From Tetracentron sinense (lineage: Eukaryota; Streptophyta; Magnoliopsida; Trochodendrales; Trochodendraceae), in contig CM026568.1 in NCBI GenBank assembly GCA_015143295.1, positions 38,138,441 to 38,202,440 on the forward strand: a stretch of DNA of 64,000 nucleotides. Reading direction: 5' to 3'. Each line of letters starts with the position of its first letter. Position 1 is the stretch's first letter. A program made the position numbers and the translations under genes. Below are positions 58,101-64,000 of this stretch, one piece after another. The notes under the pieces are model-generated. The model did not search any database. It worked only from the letters and a program-made list of their open reading frames with translations, and had not been told where the DNA came from.

Positions 58101-60531
58101 GCTCCAACCCTGAGGGTAGGGCTTGGGTTAGGCCTTTCGAGGGCTACAAATCCTTACAAGTGAGGGCTGAGCCTAGACAGACACTGGCCCGGCCCATTGA
58201 CAGCCATACCTACAAGGGTGCAAAATTGGGTGCTTACACTATTCACTATTAAAGTTCATTTGCTTTTGTTCCAATCATACAATTCCTAAGGATAAAAGGC
58301 TCAAGGTGAAGGTAGTTTAATTCTTTGAACTTGGAAATAATGAAGAAGTTTCTATTAACTTTTGTAGATAATTTAGAGCTTTTCATACCTATGCGGGGGA
58401 GGTCGGAAGAGTTGGTTATCTCTTGCACATTCTTGTATCTTCTTTTCCCAACTTGGCAATTATGGGTGGTGAACATATCAAGGAAATCTGTATATTTCTA
58501 GGATTATCAGGTGAAAGGTAGTTATATTTTACCATTATCAGAATTTGGCAGCTTCGTGTCCTTTTCTGTGATTTTCTTTGTGAGTTGAATCACTTAAAAC
58601 TTGGTTATTCTAATTCTCGGGCTACCAACACCTATTGTCCTTTTCACATTTGAAGATGGCATAGAGGAATGGTTCCTAGCTATGGCGGTATAAAATTGCT
58701 GGATCATCAGTTTAACTATTACATTATTACCTTGTGGTAATGTCAAGAAACGTGGAGCTTTATTTGGCCATTGGTATTTTGATCTCCAAATATTGGGGGG
58801 GGGGGGGGGCATTTGGGCACAATTTGGAGCATGGACAAACCAATTTCAAATTGGCTTAGTTCCATGCCGAGTTTCTTGATTAACACTAACCTGTGCTTCC
58901 ATGAAAAGAAAAAGAACATCTTGTTGAATGAAGAAAGCAAATTACCGAAGAGTGAACATGAATTAAATAACTAAAACATAACCAATGGTATGCATTTAAA
59001 ATTAGATATAGTCCTGCAATTTTCCGAGAGAAAACTGAAATACATAAACTTAAACTGAAATGGTGAACTACTGTTCTATGGCCTGAGCGGTATGACGGTT
59101 GCTCTGAATATCCTGTGCGGATACAAGAGGCTTGCTACGTCTCTCAGTTGAACAGATGTGCTGTGTACATGAAGACTATCTTTCTTTCAAGTTTTGAACA
59201 TTCCTCCTATGGAACACTTCTCCAGTTGTAAGTTTTATTTTTCAAGATAGTCTTCATGTACACAACACCTCTGTTCAACTGAGAGACACAGTAAGCCTCT
59301 TGTTGATAATATTGCTTGTAACTCTGCTTATAACCCTTGAGTTTGCCTGGTTAGTTTTTAATTTTATGCCACAGGTATCATTCAGGGAATGGTGAATAAC
59401 AAAATGCATATTGAAGCTGTTGATGTTGCTTATACTTTTGGGTTTGAGGATAAGTTCTCTGCCAAGACAGTTCTGACCTCATTTTTACGTGAATCCAAAG
59501 AAGTTTGGAAGAATACAAGAAGAGAATCAAAGGCTTCACCTTCGGTGCTGGTATGATCTGTTTTCGGTCCCTGTCTCAAAGTTTACTAGGACTTCAATTT
59601 TTTGACGCTAAAACGTTGTGATGTTCTTCCACAGAAAGAAGCAAATGAAAAGCAAATAGCTGCCCTGAAATCAATAATCAAGTGTTTGGAGAATCACAAG
59701 ATCAATCCTGGGAAGCTTCTTTCAGGATGGCAAATTTATGAGAGAATAGCCAACTTGGAGAAAGATATTGCAGATCTTGATAAGAAAATAGAAGAGAAAC
59801 CAATGTCAAAGAGAAAAGCTGATGTAATTGAGTCTTCGATAAAATTGAAAATAGAAGAAGTGAAACGACCTCGGCCCACTGCCAAAGTTTCACCCCTGAT
59901 ACGTCCCGAAGTTACTGGGTCACAGGAAGAGAAGTCTGCTGGTCTCGCTGATGGCAAGAGCTTGTATGATGGTTTGGTGCCTAAGAACTTGCTACATGGT
60001 GGATTTCCAGGTTTGCTCAATGGGTACTCAGCTGTCTCCTCCATTACTGAGGCTGCAGTACCAGATGGGCGTGGTATGGGGCCATTAGTTGGAAATGTTT
60101 TTGATACAGTAGCAGGAATTAATGGTGGGCTTGCAGCAGCTGGGATATTGGCAGCAGGTGTTCTGCCCACAGGTCCACATGCTGGGATTGGTGGCAGATT
60201 GCCGTTAGGAGATGGGGTTGGTCAAATGACGAACAGTGGTGGGTCATATGGGTGGCATGAGGATGGAGCCTTCAATGACAACTCAGTGGGACAAAGCTTT
60301 CCTGGACAACCAGCATCCATGGGAAGAAGCTTGTTTAGGGCATTGCCATCTGTGGAACAAGGGCCCTCACCCACTCAATCCCTTGGCCTTGTGAACCAGA
60401 GCTCAGGCTCTGACCTTTACCGGTTTGCTGATTCTGTTTTTGAGGGCGAGCAGCATTACAGCAGCGGTTCCCGTGCGTACAACCCTATGCCTCCTGCTGC
60501 ATCTGCCCATGGCTCATCTTTCTTCTATTGA
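42191..60531 (+). CDS. FRI: FRIGIDA protein (three exons, 672 aa)
   Basis: FRIGIDA is a nuclear coiled-coil scaffold. In Arabidopsis it assembles FRL1, FES1, SUF4 and FLX on the floral repressor gene FLC; its role outside Brassicaceae is less clear. Exons 42191-43136, 59375-59550 and 59635-60531 join in frame with GT-AG introns. Residues 1-85 are low-complexity, with KVEEEE and an LPLPLPLPP run. Residues 86-127 form a probable coiled coil (FLKSVDEIRGLASALYTF onward). About 145-430 is the FRIGIDA core: SSRGLRKYI, VLQCIGRFYLQG, RQVSLLILE, SWRKRLVGEGG, DARGLLLFVASFG, HIEAVDVAYTFGFEDKFSA, SGWQIYERIANLEKD. KRPRP (451-455) may be a nuclear signal. The C-terminus is Gly/Ser/Ala-rich. These motifs match FRI more closely than FRL1-4. 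Arabidopsis FRI has 609 residues and also three exons. Confidence 0.92.
43521..45620. mobile_element. Mutator-like element M5 (2.1 kb) containing M6
   Basis: GTTCATCAC is repeated perfectly at 43512-43520 and 45621-45629. The ends ATGGGTGTTAAAGGCG and (inverted) CATGATTGTCAAAGCG are similar. The termini are built of GCCTAGGC/GCCTCAGGCG words. Another internal copy of the left-end motif (ACTGTTAAAAGCGTCGCCTAGGCG) lies at about 44925, so a second related element or a duplicated end may be nested here. M6 lies inside. No transposase seen. Confidence 0.78.
43779..44760 (+). mobile_element. Mutator-like element M6 with CGATACG words, nested in M5
   Basis: Starts ATGGTTTAAAATGTCGATAC and ends in the inverted form GATATTTTAAACCATA. 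Terminal words are CGATACGTATCG and variants. Flanks TTTGCAGAC (43770-43778) and TTTGCAAAT (44761-44769) match at 7 of 9. Interior 44040-44350 matches M7 (46560-46880) on the same strand and M1 (2380-2760) inverted. The small open frames are incidental. Confidence 0.75.
45735..45885 (+). mobile_element. LINE ORF2 scrap
   Basis: The plus strand encodes ITMNKLLLGKWLWMFGIEE (about 45788-45850), a plant L1 signature located between the RT and zinc-finger segments. Confidence 0.5.
46324..47643 (+). mobile_element. Mutator-like element M7 with CGATAT-word termini
   Basis: Left end ATGGATTGAAATGTCGACGA; right end in reverse TAAGGTTCTAAATGTCGATA. Its right terminus is nearly identical to the left terminus of M1, and the whole interior matches M1 inverted. 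Termini are dense in CGATATATCG and GTCGACAT words. Target duplication is not convincing (GGTTACACC versus GCTACCACT). No transposase. Confidence 0.7.
48187..48325. mobile_element. Foldback MITE, TTAACTATAGTTAAG family, copy 1
   Basis: The left arm has CCTTTTTAATACCCATTAAC and the right arm TTTAACTATGGTTAAAGGGG, with a poly(A) centre. It resembles the 48482-48612 element and the 57-kb cluster. Confidence 0.55.
48482..48612. mobile_element. Foldback MITE, same family, copy 2
   Basis: Ends ATGTCCCTTTTAACACCC and (inverted) TGTGTCCCTTTTAGCCC form a terminal repeat of about 17 bp. The next block is CGTTAACTGTGGTTAAGATT. About 130 bp long, no coding. Confidence 0.62.
48900..50100. other. Intronic sequence, no firm feature
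   Basis: AT-rich sequence; a polypyrimidine (CTC)n run sits at about 49760-49790. Weak LINE-like character near 48950-49200 could not be confirmed. Confidence 0.35.
50110..50500 (+). mobile_element. LINE 3' tail
   Basis: The plus strand begins with AKAFGRRGTRAFSWSF-like sequence and runs into a T-rich 3' UTR ending TTACCGATAAAAAAAATG (about 50484-50501), the usual LINE tail. Strongly 5'-truncated. Confidence 0.5.
51290..51720 (-). mobile_element. Minus-strand LINE ORF2 fragment
   Basis: The minus frame encodes ESLWRKAIFHKYGEASCWNP, GAHGCGLSKDITNGWLEF and IAFRVGGGREVSF, a plant L1 segment between RT and the zinc finger. The equivalent region of the 14-20-kb LINE at 15430-15900 is similar in sequence and strand. 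Confidence 0.65.
51721..54300. other. Intronic sequence, no firm feature
   Basis: AT-rich sequence with a few GGAAGTTTAAGGAAGTT-type short repeats (53610-53690). It may include an old LTR (52180-53480) but no reliable ends were found. Confidence 0.35.
54383..54405. repeat. (TA)n microsatellite
   Basis: About 11 TA units. Confidence 0.9.
55300..55622. mobile_element. Mutator-like mini-element M8 with TAATACG words
   Basis: A perfect 12-bp inverted repeat, CATAGTTACCAA (55300-55311) and TTGGTAACTATG (55611-55622), bounds a 323-bp element. The interior is rich in TTTAATACG, CGTATTAAA and TATACGG words. Target duplication is unclear. The small frames across it are incidental. Confidence 0.62.
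55895..56235. repeat. Repeat R, copy 1, beside a primer-site-like motif
   Basis: GGCTCTGATACCATT at about 55895 is the reverse complement of the classical plant retrotransposon primer site (ATGGTATCAGAGCC). Sequence from about 55940 to 56230 is homologous to 58930-59180, sharing AAAACTGAAATACATAAAC and a CTCAGTTxAAC end. Could be part of a minus-strand LTR. Confidence 0.45.
56236..56950. other. Intronic sequence, unrecognised
   Basis: A minus-strand open frame (56466-56774, about 100 codons) has no family I recognise and no flanking gene signals. I do not call it a gene. Confidence 0.3.
56951..57603. repeat. Tandem array of three foldback units (MITE family)
   Basis: Three hairpin units lie in a row at 56951-57168, 57184-57366 and 57407-57600. 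Each has a left arm with GATTCACCCACCCCTAGGG and GGTTTTTAGAAAA, and a right arm with the inverse (AGGGGTGGGTGAATCTTAAC). GGGGTGTCAAAAGAGACACATG separates the units. The family is that of the MITEs at 48.2 and 48.5 kb. Confidence 0.7.
57604..58929. other. Intronic sequence, no firm feature
   Basis: It contains a G-homopolymer of about 14 (58796-58810). No gene or transposon ends recognised. Confidence 0.35.
58930..59180. repeat. Repeat R, copy 2
   Basis: Homologous on the same strand to 55940-56230. Its right part forms the left arm of the inverted repeat ahead of FRI exon 2. Confidence 0.5.
59125..59301. repeat. 56-bp inverted repeat 73 bp before FRI exon 2
   Basis: The arms at 59125-59180 and 59246-59301 match at about 51 of 56 positions with a 65-bp loop. 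Most differences are C/T or G/A. In the pre-mRNA they would form a stem ending 73 nt before the exon 2 acceptor. Confidence 0.8.
59375..59550 (+). CDS. FRI: FRI exon 2
   Basis: Encodes GIIQGMVNNKMHIEAVDVAY onward to KASPSVL (residues 316-374). A CACAG acceptor ends at 59374 and donor GTATGA starts at 59551. Entry phase 1 and exit phase 0 fit exons 1 and 3. Confidence 0.9.
59635..60531 (+). CDS. FRI: FRI exon 3
   Basis: Begins KEANEKQIAALKSIIKCLEN after a CACAG acceptor and runs to TGA at 60529-60531. It holds the end of the FRI core, a charged helix (IANLEKDIADLDKKIEEK) and the Gly/Ser-rich tail ending AASAHGSSFFY. An 84-bp intron separates it from exon 2. Confidence 0.92.
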   Translation, partial: KEANEKQIAALKSIIKCLENHKINPGKLLSGWQIYERIANLEKDIADLDKKIEEKPMSKRKADVIESSIKLKIEEVKRPRPTAKVSPLIRPEVTGSQEEKSAGLADGKSLYDGLVPKNLLHGGFPGLLNGYSAVSSITEAAVPDGRGMGPLVGNVFDTVAGINGGLAAAGILAAGVLPTGPHAGIGGRLPLGDGVGQMTNSGGSYGWHEDGAFNDNSVGQSFPGQPASMGRSLFRALPSVEQGPSPTQSLGLVNQSSGSDLYRFADSVFEGEQHYSSGSRAYNPMPPAASAHGSSFFY

Positions 60532-61272
60532 GTGGACTCATTGTTGTTGAGCCTTTTATATAAATTTAAATATGCTCAATATATATTTAGGCCCACCGTT
60601 TGAGATATTTACAAACAAATGCCAACAGTGTTTAGGCCCCCACCATTTCGTATGTTTATCAGCCTTGCCAGTCTCATTTTTTTGAATGTGAAATAGGCAT
60701 GCAGTTGCTTTGTTAGCTTTAGTTCGTTCTCCATTGGGTGAATGCCAAATTGGTACACAATTGCAAAGAGTCCTGAAATTTTTTATCTGTTTCCAACACA
60801 GCCAATTTATCCTCCTGCTAATTAATTGAAACTAACGTGTTACAACAAACTAAGACACTACAATGTGCAGATAAGTCTGGCCTATGCCATGTTCTAACAA
60901 CTGAAGCTGGTCTCTTGGGGGCTGTTGGCCTCTACCTCTCATGTCCGAGTGGCAGTGCTTGTGCTTGTGCCACTAGCCTTCTCAGATGCAGTTTTCAATA
61001 CCATATGGTGCAGCTGATGGATGACATGTGACATTCTCGAGTCTCCACCTTACTGATGGTACATACTGTATGCAAGCGCATACAAGGCCACCACCTTTTG
61101 ATGACACCAACTTCTGGACTGTCAGAAATTAAAGGATATAAGAGCTCCAGGTAGCGGGGAGACTACACCAGAGGCATGGCCCATTTGAATATACCCTGCC
61201 AACCCTGAGAATCAACTGCCTGGGCTAGCCTATGCTCCCTAACAATTTCAAGAAACAGTAATCCAAAGTTGT
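60532..61272 (+). other. FRI 3' UTR and downstream sequence
   Basis: This is T-rich sequence after the FRI stop. No canonical AATAAA is visible within 200 bp, so the polyadenylation site is not placed. The short frame at 60837-61031 is incidental. Confidence 0.4.
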
Positions 61273-64000
61273 CACTACAAGAAATCAAGCGGATAGATAC
61301 GGAATTATTGACACGGAAAAATTTCCGTGTCTAATACCTATTTATGGACACGGAAATAATTCCGTAGCTAATATTCCGCATCTAATGTTGATTATAAGTT
61401 TGATAAATAATATATTTATGAGAGACGGAAATTTTTCCGTGTCTAATACTATTAGACACAGAATTTGACGTTAGTGATAGAAATATTTCGGTGTCTATTT
61501 TCAATGATCATTAGACACGGAAATATTTTCGTGTCTAATACTATTAATGTTATTTTCCGATTCCCTAACCCGCAAAACTCCATATTTCCCCCCCTTTTTC
61601 TCTTCTCTACCGCGTCTCTCTCTCTCTCTCCTTCTCCTTCGAGCTCCAACGACACCCGCCGGCCAGTACCAATCACCACCATCGTGTCAAGCTTGATCTG
61701 TCTGTCTTTCGTGCATTTTCTATGAATCGAAGGCTTAATCGACCTTGTTTCTGCAACTGATTCTCTAAATTTGCTCAGGTGAGTTTTTGTAATTTTTCTA
61801 GTTAGGTTGAGGTTGATTTGGTTGAAATCGAGTAATTTGGTTTGTTTTTTATGTTGTTTGAGTTAGAGTTGTTGTTATAGTCTCTTTAGTATAAGTAGAT
61901 GTTCTTGAGGGTTAATTTGCTGTCAATCTTAGGTAAATTGCTGTATTTCTGTATTTTTCAGGTTTTTTTTTCTGGTTATTTTGTGATTTGTGTTTTATTT
62001 GAGGTTAAAGTCTTAAATGTCTTTTGTGGTGCTCGATCTCTGAAATTTGCATATATTTTAGTTAAATCCAACTTTTTATGCACGTTCTTCTCATTTAAGA
62101 TCAAATCACTCGAATTAGTTCAGATTTCGGGCTTCTATGTTCAAGTTGTATTTTGCTTTAATAGAACTATAATTTTTACTTTTACTTTTAGTTATGGTGC
62201 AGAAGGAGTTGATTTGTTTGAAAACCTTTGCTTGATACCATCTTTTTTCAGCTTCTTTTAGGGGTGTATTTAGGGTTAGGTCACTAGAGTTTCACATTCG
62301 TGCCGTTTATTCTCATGCCGCATGTGTTTGAGGTTATTCATTGAGTATTGTCGGAACTTAGATGATAGGTTCATCGTCCAATATTGTGGTTTTTTTTTTC
62401 TTGGGATTTTCAGTTGCAAGAGTCATGGAAGAGCTTGGTCTTTACAATCCCGGATTTGTTTATTCGTCATGAAAGTGTGTTTTTTGGACATCAGAAAGTG
62501 TCATTATTGACCACAATGACAAAGAGATGCTTTGAATCTAAAAGGATATCTTCATCTTATTTGAAAGAAAACTAATTTTTTGAGTATTTGGATAAATTAT
62601 TCATTACCCTAAGAAGGGTATTTGGATAAATTACACATTACCCTAATACAGTATATTCCCTTCCCTCAACTGACTCTATTAGCCATACATTTGGGAAAAG
62701 ATAACCATACACTTGGGAAAAGAGAACTGGATCATTGATTGATCAAGAACAGTAGCATGTATATTGTGATGCCACATTAAGTTAATTAAAGAGGTTTATT
62801 ACTTTCTATAATTCGATAATATTAATAGGATTTTGCTAGCCCCAGTCGCAAATCTTCCAAAGACATAACTGGGGCCAAACAAATGTCCAACATTGTCTGA
62901 TGGATGTTTTATTTTATTTTTTAAAATAAGAAACATCTCCACGTGCTAGCCCCAACTTGCGACTGTGGAAAAATATGGAGTAAATGCAAGTGGGGCTAGC
63001 ACTCATATTAATATTATTATTTGTTTGTGGACCTATGGTGCCCTCAATTTCCAAGGGTTGTTGGGTTAGGCAATCTTGGATTTGAAATAGCAACATTAGT
63101 TTTATTTTTTTTGGTTGGGGGAGGAGGAATCATTTACCTACGGTTAATAGTATAACAACATTAGTAAGTTCCTATGGATCTTTATAGTATGCTTGGTTTC
63201 CGACTGAAAATAAGTGCAAACATAGAAAAGAAAAGAAAATTTGACTAAATACAACTAAGAATTGGATTAGAAATCCAAAATGTTTTATTCTTTTCCATGT
63301 TTTCACTTATTTTCTCGGCAACCAAATCAAGAGTGGGTTATCTATATCACTTTGTACATCCGAGATAAAATTAACCTAATTTATGATGTGGTTATGAGGC
63401 TAGCTTATTTGATAGTCACCAACCAATTGAAAAACATGCAGGACAACAAATGTAGCATAAATTCCTTTGCTTGGACAGTTGGATATGTGTTGGTAAATAT
63501 CCAACTGCTATGTTTATGGATAACTACTACTACCGCGTTAGGGTTGGTTGTGTTCTTGAGTCAGCACCCTGAGGGCACCGACAGTAGCACAGCCTGAAAT
63601 GAGGTATTCACCCAGGTGATGGGTCCAAACGGACACGGGCGTGTCTGCACTTATGGATTGGGTGTTACACCCTCACAGTTTCACGCTCCAAATGTAGATC
63701 ATTAGAGGCGGAGGGCACATGATGCTGAGGCAATGCAGCGGGATATGGAGGCTGCACGACGAGAGGCCGAGACAGAGCGACGGGAGGTAGAGGCAGCGTG
63801 ACTGGCAACGGAGGAAGCGCATAGGGCGACAGTGTCCAAGTTGGAGGGCGAGATGGCTACACACCGGCAGAACTTTGCAGAGATTGCACGATGTTTCCAG
63901 ACTGGCACATTCCCATCCTTCTCCAGTGGACTATCCCAGTCTGGAGCATTCCAATCCTACCCCGAGGGACCATCCTAGTTTCACACTGGGGGACCACCCC
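61273..64000 (+). mobile_element. CACTA (En/Spm) transposon, left part, runs off window
   Basis: CACTACAAGAAA at 61273-61284 is the classical CACTA terminus. Inverted and direct TTAGACACGGAAAT / ATTTCCGTGTCTAA words follow at 61319-61530, the expected subterminal transposase-binding repeats. No inverted TTTCTTGTAGTG end occurs before 64000, so the element continues to the right. A plus-strand transposase relic at 63.6 kb fits this orientation. A (TC)n leader at 61600-61640 and GGTGAGT at about 61779 may be its transcript start and first donor. Confidence 0.7.
63598..63960 (+). pseudogene. Decayed En/Spm (Ptta-type, Transposase_24) protein
   Basis: The plus strand from 63599 encodes EVFTQVMGPNGHGRVCTYGL and then GVTPSQF, matching the conserved VMG...GRVRGLG-G-(T/K)P signature of plant Ptta/En/Spm transposases. 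After a stop comes a long Glu/Arg-rich helix (DAEAMQRDMEAARREAETER onward), as found C-terminal to that motif, then a Ser/Gly/Pro-rich tail. In-frame TGA, TAG and TGA codons show decay. The reading continues off the edge. Confidence 0.65.

Larger units (their letters stand above)
43137..59374 (+). other. Giant intron 1 of FRIGIDA (16,238 bp)
   Basis: The intron runs from GTATTT at 43137 to the CACAG acceptor ending 59374, joining codon 316 correctly. It contains nested Mutator-like elements, LINE scraps, several hairpin MITEs and an inverted repeat close to the acceptor. No host exon is recognisable in between. Confidence 0.9.

Noticed and set aside
59736-60170. 144-codon minus-strand open frame
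   Set aside because: Exactly antisense to FRI exon 3, whose plus-strand reading is conserved.

Overview
The window is nuclear DNA of a flowering plant. It carries two conserved plant genes with spliceosomal introns, plant-type L1 LINEs, plant Ty3/copia-like LTRs, PIF/Harbinger, Mutator-like and CACTA transposons, and a tRNA-derived SINE. Both genes have one giant, transposon-filled intron. That, with heavy LINE and solo-LTR content, suggests a large, slowly purged genome; a magnoliid or other early-diverging lineage is plausible, but the sequence alone does not prove it.

Gene 1 (minus strand, 25363 down to 65, continuing off the left edge) is the U2 snRNP protein U2A'. Exons 1 and 2 lie at 25.0-25.4 kb and exons 3 and 4 at 65-494. 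They join in frame with canonical splice sites and are separated by an intron of 24,548 bp. Gene 2 (plus strand, 42191-60531) is a complete FRIGIDA gene: three exons, 672 codons, intron 1 of 16,238 bp and intron 2 of 84 bp. The two genes are divergently transcribed with about 16.8 kb between their start codons. That intergenic space is a nest of LTRs, LINE pieces, a Harbinger element and a SINE.

Layout: 0.06-0.5 kb U2A' exons 4-3. 0.5-25.0 kb is U2A' intron 2, holding an LTR pair, Mutator-like elements, plus- and minus-strand LINEs, four bounded LTR insertions and a Harbinger element. 25.0-25.4 kb holds U2A' exons 2-1 and the presumed promoter. 25.7-42.1 kb is the intergenic nest. 42.19-43.14 kb is FRI exon 1. 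43.14-59.37 kb is FRI intron 1, with nested Mutator-like elements, MITEs, LINE scraps and inverted repeats. 59.37-60.53 kb is FRI exons 2-3. From 61.27 kb to the right edge runs the left part of a CACTA element with a decayed En/Spm-type transposase.

The most distinctive signal is a set of at least eight Mutator-like, mostly non-autonomous elements. Their termini are short runs of self-complementary words, most containing CG, and the words differ between elements while the outermost bases (roughly ATGGTT-TAAAA) stay similar. Three of them share a conserved interior although their terminal words differ. Several have perfect or near-perfect 9-bp target duplications. A parallel phenomenon appears in the LTRs: clusters of GCGATCGATCGC-like palindromes sit upstream of TATA boxes in three LTRs, and TTAACCATGGTTAA-like words fill another LTR and recur in MITEs. 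Apart from U2A' and FRIGIDA I see no intact host gene.
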